This document shows positions 54,331-64,000 of a stretch of DNA of 64,000 bases, piece by piece. This DNA comes from Nymphalis io (taxonomy: Eukaryota > Arthropoda > Insecta > Lepidoptera > Nymphalidae). A program made the translations under genes and the position numbers. The notes beneath the pieces were generated by a model. It was not told where the DNA came from, did not search any database, and saw only the letters and a program-made list of their open reading frames with translations. The DNA is taken from the NCBI RefSeq assembly GCF_905147045.1, contig NC_065917.1:6774501-6838500 (forward strand), in the 5' to 3' direction. The stretch's first letter is position 1. Every line of letters starts with the position of its first letter.

Positions 54331-56443
54331 TTACTGGTTCGAACACCCACAAGGGGTTGGTGGTGGACACGGTGACGGACAGGGTTCGGGATAATTGGGT
54401 TTGTAGATTGATACACTTGCGCATCCATAAGTTTTAAAGCAAGGAGGCAAAGGCTTAAAACAGATTGTTGGGGGTTGGCTAACAACTATTTTCGGGGGTT
54501 GAACGATAAGCATTTCTGGTGGTGGTGGCTGAATCCTCTGTGGGGTAATCTGAAAAAGAAAATATATATACACATAAATTTACCTTACATAAGTAAATAC
54601 TTACATTTAAAACTGTCTTTATACTATTTTGGGATAGTTATAAGAATTAATCACACTTATAATTAAAAATGGAAGAGTTATTGGGCTATTTTATAGTAAA
54701 TGGTCGACACTCTTGGACATTACGCTGACATAACAGTTATTTTCACAGCCAAAACACGTCAACAACAAGTATTGCTATTTATCGGTACAATAATTGATGA
54801 GGGTTGATACCCACCCAGACGAGCTAGCAAAAACCTACCTACTACCAACAAATTTATTTATATACTAATATATTTCCCTCCGCTTGATATTTTCCCTACT
54901 TTACTATCGTTAATAATTAAATCATGATATAAGAAAAACATTCCAACCAATTATTCAATTTACCTTAATCCTTGGTATTTTGGGTGGAGTAACAGGGGGT
55001 GGCCTGACAATAATTGGTTCTGGTTTTGGGGGGCACACGGGCTGTGGCCGAACCATTATCGAAGGAGGAGTTGGCGGTTGTACCGGCGGCGGTTGAACCC
55101 TTATCGGAGCGAGAGCCGGAGGTCGTATAGCAGCTGGTTTGACCCATATAAGGGGTAGTGCGGGAGGCTTGATGGATCCCGGCTTCACAATAATAGGTTT
55201 AGGAGGTGGAAAACGTATTAGACCAGGTTTTATTATAACCGATCCTGAAAAACAAATCGGTTAAGTCATTTACTACATAAGTTACGTCTCTGGGTGGTAA
55301 GGCTATGCAAGCCCGTCTGGGTTGGTACCACCGTATTGTCATGTTCTGGTTTTCTGATTTTCCTTTGTGTTATGTCTGCTGGTCCTACAAACTATACCTA
55401 TTAAGTTCTAACATACGACCCCTCCTAAAACAAACCTTAATTATTCCAAACCTTTGAGGGCGGAATCTATGCTATTATCATTGCGTATTTAACGCCATTT
55501 TATATTCGAAAAAAAAAACTTTAATAAATTTAATAAAAATAAGGTCTCACCCTGAGGCGCTTGTCCGTAGATATAATTCACCGCCGGGTCATTAGGGTTA
55601 CAAAGTCTGAGCTGAATTACATTTTGGAGTTGATCATAACCAGACATTGATGGATCACAGTCTGAATTACATGGGGTATTTTCGGCTGCATTGTCGCATG
55701 GTGGAATAGATTCAGGACAAGGCGGGTTAGGATTAGGGCACGGAAGGAGACAGTTCTGACAAGGATCAGGACATGGTGGTGGTGGACATGGTGGTGGTGG
55801 GCATGGTGATGGTGGGCATGGTGGTGGCGGGCATGGTGGCGGTGGGCATGGCGGCGGCGGACATGGCATTTGACATGGATCTAAGTTGTTATATGATTCA
55901 GGGTATAAATATTGCGGATCGGGAAGCGGTTGACTGAAAACTGAACCCAGGAGAAGACCTGAAAAAAAAAACTTTTATTTAAAAAATGACTAAAATTTTA
56001 CTAAATGAATAATAATGGCTAGCAATGGAAGGTTTTTTTTAAAAAGTAACCCCTAAGATAAGGATAAAGTTGATGAATGTTTGTATAAAAATCCTATTTT
56101 TTTAAACTATACAAATTGTTATTTAATTATTTAGAATTATGTCACCAGCGAAGCCAGCAGAATTAGCGCCACTGTCCTTTAATATATATTTCAAAATAAT
56201 ATTTACTGTTAATTTGAATTAATTTTAAGCATAATATTAGTCATGTCATTTCTCCTATAGTTCAGATTGGTTTTAGGCTTTCTTTTTGGTGTATTATATT
56301 GAATTATAATTTGTTTTTTTTATTGAAAAACAGATTGTAAATATATTTTAGGTAAATAATTAATATATATATATATATACTCTAGTAAATATTATAGTTA
56401 AAAAAAAATTACCCGTCAACCAAATTACAGTCACAGTTGCCAT
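54331..56443 (-). CDS. secreted CPPPP / 15-residue proline-repeat protein, 312 aa
   Basis: Four exons: 56443-56413, 55958-55551, 55244-54964 and 54549-54331. All junctions have consensus splice sites and matching phases (1, 1, 0). The start is MATVTVIWLTGLLLGSVFS (signal peptide, split by intron 1 as in the neighbouring gene), then QPLPDPQYLYPE. Exon 2 has a CPPPP tandem tract and a Cys-rich stretch (QNCLLPCPNPNPPCPESIPP), then SGYDQLQNVIQLRL. Exon 3 and the start of exon 4 are eight in-register 15-residue units, I-x-V-[KRQ]-P-x-x-[IV]-x-P-P-x-x-P-x, for example IRVQPPPVQPPTPPS and IMVRPQPVCPPKPEP. They end in PPTICFK and a Cys-rich tail closing CGCSNQ. The regular Pro spacing suggests an extended polyproline-type chain, and the many Cys suggest cross-linking (inference). 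It is a paralogue of the gene at 63063. Family not recognised. Confidence 0.85.
54680..54848 (-). repeat. SINE-A, old copy in intron 3
   Basis: AACAAGTATTGCTATTTATC and CCCACCCAGACGAGCTAGCA remain recognisable; sense or antisense scraps only elsewhere. Confidence 0.5.
55290..55355 (+). repeat. SINE-A head scrap in intron 2
   Basis: GGGTGGTAAGGCTATGCAAG, CCCGTCTGGGTTGGTACCAC and CATGTTCTGGTTT. Confidence 0.5.
55771..55868 (-). repeat. coding CPPPP tandem, 15-bp unit
   Basis: Six to seven 15-bp units encoding CPPPP (one CPPSP, one CPDP). In this tract the third positions vary, so it is not a pure microsatellite. Confidence 0.85.
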
Positions 56444-56475
56444 TTTGCCGTCTGAAGATATTTTCGAATAATTCC

Positions 56476-56485
56476 TTTAAATATA
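56476..56485 (-). promoter_or_regulatory. TATA-like element of the CPPPP gene
   Basis: TATATTTAAA on the minus strand, 42 nt before the ATG at 56443; implies a very short 5' UTR, as for the convergent gene. Confidence 0.45.
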
Positions 56486-56784
56486 AAATAATTATCAATT
56501 ATCAATGACATAATTTTCGATATGACTATACAGGAAAATGAACTTTAATATTCGGTAATAACATTCGAAATATATTTCGACGCCATTTTGTTTTTATGTA
56601 ACAAAAAATGTTATGTTACACTCGAAGGATTTATTTTAAAACGCTTAATTTATTGATTTCAAATGGTTCAGTAAATGATAATGTTTTTTTTCAATATTTT
56701 TCATTTAAATTACAAAACGTATCAATATAATAACATACGTGACGATAAACAAAAATTAATTCCATTGTGTATTGTCCATATATT
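56486..56784. other. upstream region of the CPPPP gene
   Basis: AT-rich, no further motif identified. Confidence 0.4.
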
Positions 56785-57050
56785 TTTTTATGGTATTGGT
56801 AAGTTGATTGGCAATTGGGCCACCTGATGTTAAGTGATCACCACCGTCCATAGACATTTGTAGATTTAAGAAATATCCCACCATTCCTTACATCGCCAAT
56901 GCGTTACCAACCTTATGCACGAAGATGTTATGTTCCTTGTGCCACTGGTTACACTGGCTCACTCACCCTTCAAACCGAAACGCAACAATACTATGTATTG
57001 CTGTTTAGCGGTAGAATATCTGATGACTTGGTGGCATAACGCAGGCTTGC
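56785..57050 (-). mobile_element. SINE-A, diverged
   Basis: GGCCACCTGATGTTAAGTGA, CATCGCCAATGCGTTACCAA and CACCCTTCAAACCGAAACGC in antisense order; the end is decayed. Confidence 0.75.
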
Positions 57051-57328
57051 ACAATATCACCAAAAACGTTGTGTGACTCCTATAGTTTTTCAACCAAAAA
57101 ATTTTTTGCGAATAAAATATAAAGATTATCAAGATGTCGACCAATGACGTCATGCCAGTACTCTAAATTTAAAAGTGGCAACACTGCGAAACGCTGCCTT
57201 TATGCAATAATATCCGATCGGATCCGAAGCATCCGAAACGGATGCGTCTCTTATATAACTTTTATGTACATAAGTTTAATAGTTCAGTTAAACAAGAAGA
57301 TCGTCTTCTCTTATTTTTGTTTATATAT

Positions 57329-57620
57329 GCCTGTGAATGTCCCACTGCTGGGCTAAGGCCGCCTTTCTCTTTTTGAGGAGAAGGTATTGGAGTTTATTCC
57401 ACCACGCTGCTCCAATGCGGGTTGGTGGAATACACATGTGGCGGAATTTCAGTGAAATTAGACACATGCAGGTTTCCTCACAATGTTTTCCGTCACCGTC
57501 AAGCACGAGCTGAATTATAATCACAAATTAAGCACATGAAAATTCAGCGGTGCTGCTCGGGTTTGAGCCCACGTTCATCGGTTAAAATTCACGCGTTCTT
57601 ACCAATGGGCCATCTTGGCT
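57329..57620 (-). mobile_element. SINE-B, full length
   Basis: GCCTGTGAATGTCCCACTGC to CAATGGGCCATCTTGGCT. Confidence 0.85.
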
Positions 57621-58414
57621 CCAAAACTGCTGGAATGGCTGCTGGTTATATGTCACCAAATGAATAAATTACTGTATGACGGGACAACGTCTGCCAGGTT
57701 TACTAGTACATATGTGTGTATAAGAATAACTGACTGACTGATTGACATATTAACGCACAGCTCAAACCAATTGGGGATAGCATGATGCATACAGGTTCCT
57801 TTTACAAAGTAGGTTAGCACTAAAGAAGAATTTTTGAAAATTAAGCCCCTATATATAAGGGGATAAATGTTTATATGAAAATTATTATTTAAGAAAGAGC
57901 TATGGTGTAGTTCTTAGAAGTTCTGAATTATAAGCTAGTATATATGTATATATATTTTTATATTTTCTCAACAAGGCCTTGTGTAACTGTAGTTCCAAGC
58001 TGCCACTTCTTTTGATATTGATGATCTAAAATATTTTTTTACAGGTGTCGTAAAGTCGTTTATAGTCTATATTTAATACAGTTTATTTTAAAGGTTTTTC
58101 AAGGATATCGGCTAAGACAAAGCATTTTCAACTTTCAAGATAAAGCTTATATTCGGATACGTTGTATTACTATTTCCTACTATTCTTCAAATAAAATTAT
58201 TACGAAGTACTGACCGATGTCGACTTTGGTGGATATTTTCAATGGAGCGAACTGCGCAGATTATTTATTTATTTCGAACAATTGATATGTATCAAACAAA
58301 CAATATATGAGATAGTAACTACAATTTAAGTATATAACACAATATTAACACAACACATTTAGTTATTAATTTGTTCAAACAAAAAAACCGATATGGCCTT
58401 TTAGATCATCAATA
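57621..58414. other. no recognised feature
   Basis: AT-rich without coding signal or a recurring repeat. Confidence 0.45.
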
Positions 58415-59400
58415 TTATGGCCTAGTGGTTAGAACGCGTGAATCTTAACCGATAATCGTGAATTCAATCCTTTTTTTTTTTTTTTCGAGGAGGAAAGGCA
58501 TTTACGCCTGCCGCCCGGACACGACCGGGACGGGTATGTGGGACTCACGGGGCAGAAGGTCATCGTACTACCCACTAAAACCTCCTCGTTTCCTTCTCAC
58601 CGCATGGTGGCGGGGTTACGGGAACGCGTTAGCACACCACCGCGACCCCACCTGCGGCCGTCGCTTTGGGTGAGCGACCCACCTGTTGTTTTTTATTGAG
58701 GTTTTCTCCTCTCGACCCGGCCGGTGAAGGCGAGGCCCTCGGTCCCACCACAGTCTGGTGCCTGGATGGGGAAACGAGTTTGAGAAGGCGGTGACCGAAG
58801 TCTGTCCGCCCAGCATCGACACCGAAACTGGACGAACCCGCCTCTCCCTCCTCCTCTACTCCTCTACTCCTGTCTCCGGCAGCCCGAAAGGACTCCAGAG
58901 ACCAACTCCTCCTCTCTCCGGCGGCCCAAAAGGACCCTGGAGTCCTCCTATTTGCCACGAAGCCGCTCGCTGGTCCACTCTGCGCAACAGAGAAGTCCCA
59001 GGAGCGGCCCGCGACACTTCCGCCGCGTCAGTCTCAGCCGCGATCGACAAGCATTCCGGAAAAACATCGGATTGCTGGTCGACCCCGTTGCCCAGGGTGC
59101 ACCACGTGGAGGTGACTGACATGCACCCCGTGAATTCAATACTGGGCAAGCACCAGTGAATTTTCATGTGCTTAATTTGTGATTATAATTCATATCGTGC
59201 TTGACGGTGAAGGTAAACATCGTGAGGAAAACGGCATGTGTATAATTTCATTGAAATTCTGCCACATGTGTATTTTACCGGGTTTTCGGGTAATGCGTGT
59301 TGCATTGGAGCAGCGTATTGGAATAAGCTATAAACGACCTCCTCAAAAGGGAAAGGAGGCCTTAGCCCAGCAGTGGGACATTAACAGGCTGTGACTTACC
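58415..59400 (+). mobile_element. SINE-B split by an R1-like insertion
   Basis: The head GGCCTAGTGGTTAGAACGCG runs to the B-box region at 58468. The body resumes at 59129 and continues to GGGACATTAACAGGCTGTGA. CGTGAATTCAAT is duplicated at 58457-58468 and 59129-59140. Confidence 0.85.
58469..59128 (-). mobile_element. R1-clade-like LINE 3' end, 660 bp, intact target duplication
   Basis: GC-rich block whose minus strand ends in GTTTTAGTGGGTAGTACGAT, GTCCCACATACCCGTCCC and a 15-base A tail (T run at 58471-58485). The flanking 12-bp direct repeat defines the insertion exactly. ORFs in several frames (58616-58958, 58856-59167) reflect GC content. No polymerase motif is present; only the 3' terminal part is inserted. 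The R1-like call rests on the 3' end style. Confidence 0.65.
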
Positions 59401-59570
59401 TTTGTTCAAAGAAATATAATTTAATTTAACAAAAATATAAAATTGAAAAATAAAATTTTTAAAAACTGCTTTTGATAATAATTCTTTGTTTAACATAATT
59501 TAAAAAAATCTGTATCAAATAATTAGATATATATATAGTTGTATAAAGTATATAATAAGGAAAGGATGGG

Positions 59571-59665
59571 GTATAATATTATAATGCACAAATGTTTGCG
59601 CAAACATTTGTGAACTCTCCGTTTTCTCACTTTGATAATTCGATGGGTCTGTACGATCGGAACTT
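59571..59665 (-). repeat. SINE-D body scrap
   Basis: TATTATAATGCACAAATG, AACTCTCCGTTTTCTCACTT and ATTCGATGGG. A small palindrome, ATGTTTGCGCAAACAT, lies within. Confidence 0.45.
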
Positions 59666-59727
59666 GATACACTTGACCATTGTTATATATCTTGCGCAGT
59701 TGTCTCTTTCATCTAATAACTTACAAC

Positions 59728-59950
59728 TGTCCATAGACATCGGTTCAATAACAAATATTAAATATTCATTCCTTCGACAATGCGTCACTAGCCTTGGAAA
59801 CTAATATGTTATGTCTCTTATACCTTGAGTACCACTGGCTCATTCAAACTTTAAGCCAGAACACGCCGATACTATTGCTGTTCAGTGGTAAAATCTGTGT
59901 GATGAGTGTACCAACCTAGATGATATTGTACAAAGCTCCACCACCAAGTA
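59728..59950 (-). mobile_element. SINE-A, old copy
   Basis: TCCATAGACATCGG, CGACAATGCGTCACTAGCCT, AAGCCAGAACACGCC and AAGCTCCACCACCA. Confidence 0.65.
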
Positions 59951-60052
59951 TGGTAGGGTGTATCCCTTGGGAATGGCCAAGGAATGCCCTGGCCCTGCTA
60001 GCCTTTACAGCGTCATCATCGTCGTCATTTGTGGTGAGTACAAGATTCCTCT

Positions 60053-60673
60053 TTGAATACCATCAACACTTGTTTCAATTACATCTTGATTGATGAACAT
60101 TTAAAATGGGATTCTCATATATCTCTTATCTGTAGTCGTATAAGAAAACTAATTTTTGTCTTTAGAAACCTACGCACAGTAGCTAATTTTACCTTACTTA
60201 TTAGAACATACAAAGCACTAGGAGAATCACTATTAAGTTATTGCATATGTGCTTGGGGAGGTGTTGCACAAGTGCATTTAACCAGACTAGAAAGAGCTCA
60301 GAGAGCAGTATTAAAGGTACTTTTGGCACTTCCAATTCGCCACCCAACCACATTATTGTATGATACAACTCAAGTATTGAATGTCCGTAAGCTATTCATA
60401 TACCAAATACCGCGCAGATTCCATAGCAGTAAAGGTATAATAACACAGATTAATGATAAAAGACTAAATAAATGTCCTGTTCCATTTTTTAGGACAAGAT
60501 TTGCCCAAAGATCCTATAATTACCTAGCTCCTAGAATATTTAACATATTGCATGCCAAGCTTAACATTAGGAAATACACAAACAGACAATTAAAGCAATT
60601 CATCTTTAAGTACCTTTTGGATTTAAATGACACAAATGTAAAAAGTTTATTTACACCTTTAAAATTGAATTAA
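60053..60673 (+). pseudogene. LINE reverse-transcriptase C-terminal remnant, ~200 codons
   Basis: Reads IDEHLKWDSHISLICSRIRK, then LLSYCICAWGGVAQVHLTRL, ERAQRAVLKVLLALP and a basic C-terminus. W-x-x-H-I, SYCI-x-x-WGG and LERAQRAVLK are hallmark post-catalytic motifs of jockey/CR1-type LINE ORF2. The catalytic YADD-containing part is missing. The frame is intact to its natural stop, so the insertion is fairly recent, although the element cannot move on its own. Confidence 0.85.
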
Positions 60674-60675
60674 AT

Positions 60676-60729
60676 GCAACACACATACACACACACAAAC
60701 ACACACACACACATACACACACACACACG
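60676..60729 (+). repeat. CA-rich microsatellite
   Basis: (CA)n with ATACA and AAACA interruptions directly after the LINE stop codon. Confidence 0.9.
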
Positions 60730-60972
60730 TACCAACGCTAACATAAGCATGGACGTCTTATTTACTTTAATTTATATTTTGTATAATTTCTTACATCCCA
60801 GCTTATACATTTATTTTTATTTTTTGTTCATATAAACGGGAGTGGAGGCCTGGTGTCTTGTAGAACAGTTTATCTATTGCAAGTACCAGTCTTCACATTA
60901 ATTAGCTGTTATGTAAATGTTACATTTTACTTTGTAAGCTTTTTGTGAAGAAAATAAATAAATATATTATTA

Positions 60973-61297
60973 TTATTATCTAAATATTTTACAGTAACAC
61001 TTCGTTAGCGCGATTCAAAATACAACTAGCGCCATCTAGTGACACAAGAATTAACTACTAGGAACTGTTGATGGTTTTTAAAGTGACATAAAAATTCTAG
61101 CTGTTATCGTTGTTACAATAGTGAAAAAACATTCCTATAAATCAAGCTTTTATATGAAAAATTTCTTATATATATATATATATTCTGTTCTTATATAAAA
61201 AAAACTGACACTACAAGTTATATAAAAAAATCATAAGCAGATTTGAACCTGCGATACAGTTAAACGTTTCCTGTTGACATTTAAGCAAAATGTTATT
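60973..61297. other. no recognised gene
   Basis: GCGCCATCTAGTGACACA at about 61029 recurs (see 14862); (TA)n near 61170. Confidence 0.4.
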
Positions 61298-61368
61298 TAA
61301 ATATCAGGCAGGACTCGAACGAGTACGTCCGAACCGTGTTGGGTACTTCGCCAACTAAGCAAGCGATT
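61298..61368 (-). pseudogene. tRNA-like sequence, possible tRNA pseudogene
   Basis: The minus strand contains GCTTAGTTGGCGAAGTAC (A-box-like D arm) and GTTCGAGTCCTGCC (B-box-like T arm) at plausible spacing. I could not form a full acceptor stem, so a working tRNA is unlikely. Confidence 0.3.
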
Positions 61369-63061
61369 TAATGAATTTCAAATTTTTTGAATTTAAATAA
61401 ATTTCCGATATGAATTTCAAATTTTTTAAATAAATATCAATGAACGGATGAAGGAAGTTTTACAAATTTTAGCTTTACAAATAACGATCATATTTTGATA
61501 AGGTTACCCATATTGTCTATTATGAATTGATTATCATATTACTTGTCTATATACATATAATTCCTCTGTAGGTATGTGTGTCACTGATCTATTAAGCAGC
61601 TGGACCGATTTTGATGATTCTTTTTGTGTGTGATTTAATGAGTCGGTGGATGGCTTGGATTTGTGGCGCTGCGATTTCAACATTATTTTATTTTCAAAAA
61701 TTACAAAACGTTATATCCTTATTTCACACGTACGAAGTCAGGACCTAATCTATGGATAAAAAGCATAATCGTAAAATCATTAATGTGAGAGCCCCATTGC
61801 ATTAAATAGAAGTGTCTGTCTGTGATTTCAAAATATCCTCTTTTTAAGTTAGTATGTCTATTTTGCGATTACTAAAAATAAAATATCTATTTTTTATATA
61901 AGTGTACCGCTGCAATTTAATAATTTAAAAATATTTATACATATGTATTTCAAATAAGCATAATGTACGTTAAAATGACAAATTTTAAGGGATTTTCGTC
62001 ACAAACTGAATACTGAATATTCAAATTGAAATTTCAAATTTCTTTATGAAGTATAGAAGAATGAAACGTGATTATTGAAAGTCGAATCAAAACTAAATTG
62101 AAAGTTAAATTAAAACTAACAAAAATTCAAATAAAATCACATTAATTTACATAAAAAAAAAATGTGTCCGTCACATGACGTCTAGTGGACCATGGAGAAC
62201 ACAGTACATCATCTTAAAACCTACCCGTTATATAAACGAATATAATGGACGTGGATAGATAAATCTTCCGTTTTTTAAATCAATAATAAAAACACATTTT
62301 AATTAAATCATTTATTTATAACACATAATATAATATAAGCGTGACATACATTTGCAAAATTTGAATCAAAACGAACGAACGAAATCACACAAGACTAAAC
62401 AATCGGATGACCGGAAACGTTATCGAGGTCTGAATTCATATACATTACGCAAACATATATAACAATATGTATAATGTCAAATAATGTCAAATATAATTCA
62501 AAATATTACAAAATAGCCTGTAAACGTAATCTTTTCTTAAAAATCCTAAAGTTTTGGAGCACTTTTTCGATAGAATCAAACTTGGATTTTGCAGCGTATC
62601 TTCTAATATATAATCCTGTAATTTCTGTCAAAAATTTTCAAGCAATAATCCATCCGAATCGTGAAAAATAGTAAATTGGTCTTTATAACCAGCACTAGTC
62701 CTGGGATAGTGTTCTAGGCGCCAGGTGGGAAAGGGTGCGAAAATATTAGAAACTATTTTTAGGAGTACATAACGTTGTCTGGTTTATATAAATGATAATT
62801 CTTTATATAACATTAATTGAAATGCAATTTATGTGAAGTGACAGTGTCGAACAAAGGGCGCTGAAGGACAATCTCGCTATAGTCTAATCAAGGGCCCGGG
62901 CCGGCGCCGTTTATAGCATCTAGAGAAGGTTAAGTGATAGATTCGGCGTAAAAAATACTGTTTTGGTCAAATTTTTATCATATTGATAGAGTGATATTAA
63001 AATAACATTATTATAAAAACGTATTTCTTATATACATTTGCAGTAAATATCTGAATATCTA
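61369..63061. other. no firm gene; transposon scraps
   Basis: AT-rich. 61560-61650 (CTGGACCGATTTTGATGATT) resembles repeat-I-type transposon sequence. GGGCCCGGGCCGGCGCC at about 62890 is a GC-rich repeat-like patch. On the minus strand 62624-62506 an acceptor (tttttgacag) leads into 38 open codons and a stop, too weak to call. Confidence 0.35.
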
Positions 63062-63067
63062 TTTATT
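63062..63067 (-). terminator. AATAAA overlapping the stop codon
   Basis: The stop TAA at 63065-63063 is part of a minus-strand AATAAA (63067-63062), in GGCAAATAAATAG. If used, the 3' UTR would be some 15-30 nt. Confidence 0.4.
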
Positions 63068-63637
63068 TGCCTTCATTGGAACAAGAACAGCTGTTCGTAG
63101 GATAAAGGTCCGTAGGTTGAGGGTATGGACTGTCGCAGTTACCATTTCTCAAGACTGAAGTCTTGAAACAAATCGTCGGTGGTTGGACATTTGCAGGCGA
63201 TGGTGGTCTCACCACTATCTGTGATGGAGTTATCAATGGTAGCTCTGGCTGACGGATCATAATGGGTGGTGGTTGGATTGGCTTCTGACAAGGTGGTGTG
63301 ACCATGATCGCTGGTGGCGTTATTGGAGCCATAGGCTTTGGCCTTACGCAGATTGGTGGCACATTTATTGGCCGTAACTGCGCTGGTCGTATGGTAATCG
63401 GAGGTGGTATTATTGGCGGAAGGGGTGGTGGCTGGACCTCTATAGCAGCTGGTTGGATGGGTCTGAAATACGGAGGTCTGATGACGATTGGACGGGGTTG
63501 AATGGTAATATCAGGGTTGGGTTGAATATAAAAGTTTCCGCCTGGTACTTGGTAGGAACGGAAACCAGCAGCTTGCAGTCTTTCGGGCACGTTGTCTTTT
63601 TGAATTATAACTTTAATAGGTCCATCGCAGCTCGGTG
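63063..63637 (-). CDS. 15-residue proline-repeat protein, 3' exon (partial paralogue)
   Basis: The acceptor ggggtgttttttcag is followed by CA, the last two bases of a phase-1 split codon (as in the genes at 51245 and 54331), then 190 codons to TAA. It starts PSCDGPIKVIIQKDNVPERL, which differs from its paralogue. Seven strict 15-residue units follow, such as IEVQPPPLPPIIPPP and ICVRPKPMAPITPPA, ending in PPTICFK, and a Cys-containing tail closing NSCSCSNEGK. PPTICFK and the C-x-C-S-N terminus match the gene at 54331-56443 and establish homology. The ATG near 63788 lies in intron sequence. The signal-peptide exon was not found between 63638 and 64000 and probably lies beyond the window. Role inferred as for its paralogue. 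Confidence 0.8.
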
Positions 63638-63840
63638 CTGAAAAAACACCCCTTATGTTATTTATAAAATAATAAATATGTATATATTCAACTGACAAAA
63701 ACTGACGGATGTAATGTCTGTACGTCTGTATACATAAATTCATGTTATAAATTGAACGGCTTGTAGCTGGAGTGCCATTTAGCGGCATCTCTATTTATGC
63801 CAATTTCGTGAGCGGATAGACGGTGATGAAGTCACTTACT

Positions 63841-63960
63841 TACTTGTGGTAGAGCTTTGTGCAAGCTTGTCTGGGTAGGTACCACCCACTCATCAGATAT
63901 TCTACCGCATAACGGCAGTACTTGGTATTGTTGTGTTCCGGTTTGAAGGGTGTTTTATAA
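63841..63960 (+). repeat. SINE-A head fragment with A-rich end
   Basis: ACTTGTGGTAGAGCTTTGTG to CCGGTTTGAAGGGTG, then TTTTATAAAATAAAAATA; the 3' two-thirds are missing. It probably lies in the intron of the gene at 63063. Confidence 0.75.
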
Positions 63961-64000
63961 AATAAAAATAATTTCATACAGATATACCAATATAAATAAT

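Larger units (their letters stand above)
60030..60972 (+). mobile_element. 5'-truncated jockey/CR1-like LINE
   Basis: Reverse-transcriptase C-terminal frame, then a 3' UTR with a CA-rich microsatellite, ending AATAAATAAATATATTATTA. The 5' boundary is estimated. Confidence 0.65.

Noticed and set aside
58616..59167. Overlapping long ORFs in several frames
   Set aside because: GC-rich R1-like insertion; open frames on both strands are a composition effect.
62506..62624. Minus-strand exon-like frame ending in LRLQAIL
   Set aside because: Only one weak acceptor and 38 codons; no partner exon, no domain, and it lies downstream of the stop of the neighbouring gene.
63298..63501. Plus-strand Gly-rich ORF
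   Set aside because: Antisense shadow of the proline-repeat exon; Gly codons are the complements of Pro codons.

Overview
The window looks like lepidopteran nuclear DNA, most likely a butterfly. It is AT-rich and intron-containing, and it is packed with tRNA-derived SINEs and 3'-truncated LINE ends of types familiar from Lepidoptera. The group is inferred from the repeats; no conserved housekeeping gene is present to fix the species. There are no bacterial-type operons, CRISPR arrays or functional tRNA/rRNA genes.

Five protein-coding loci can be reconstructed with splice sites, three of them with a recognisable signal peptide. (1) 25016-33312 (-): a two-exon gene for a ~2606-residue Ser/Pro/Asn/Lys-rich protein with a 20-residue repeat core. 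(2) 43946-45901 (-): two short phase-compatible 3' exons of a Tyr/Asn/Pro/Cys-containing protein, first exon not found. (3) 51245-53554 (+): a 303-residue secreted protein with nine repeats around TTVCE(T/S)APN. (4) 54331-56443 (-): a four-exon, 312-residue secreted protein with a CPPPP tract followed by a strict 15-residue proline-rich repeat and a Cys-rich tail. (5) 63063-63637 (-): the 3' exon of a paralogue of (4). Genes 3 and 4 are convergent and both begin with a 31-nt coding exon (MAT..., phase-1 intron). My working interpretation is a cluster of extracellular structural, possibly disulfide-cross-linked proteins (eggshell, silk, cuticle or reproductive-tract secretion are all possible). 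None matches a family I can name with confidence.

Layout: 1-25000 is almost entirely repeats, including a SINE joined head-to-head to a U2 snRNA 5' fragment at 3616-3930. 25000-33320 is the giant gene, with a SINE in its intron. 33320-51200 is repeat-rich, with the small gene at 43946-45901. 51200-56500 holds the convergent pair. 56500-63000 is repeats, including an R1-like insertion in a SINE. 63063 to the end is the partial paralogue.

Repeat names used here are local. SINE-A runs from ACTGGTGGTAGGGC to an A tail. SINE-B has a head GCCGAGATGGCCCAGTGG and 3' end CAGGCTGTTACTGTA. SINE-C has a tRNA-Glu-like head ending TTCGATTCCCACCCAGGACA and an (ATT)n tail. SINE-D has a head CGTTGGTCTAGTGCCTTGAT and 3' end near TGGAGGACATTATT. 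Families E, F, G, H, I and J are other dispersed repeats found as two or more copies within this window. Repeat boundaries are estimated by eye, within about 10 bp.
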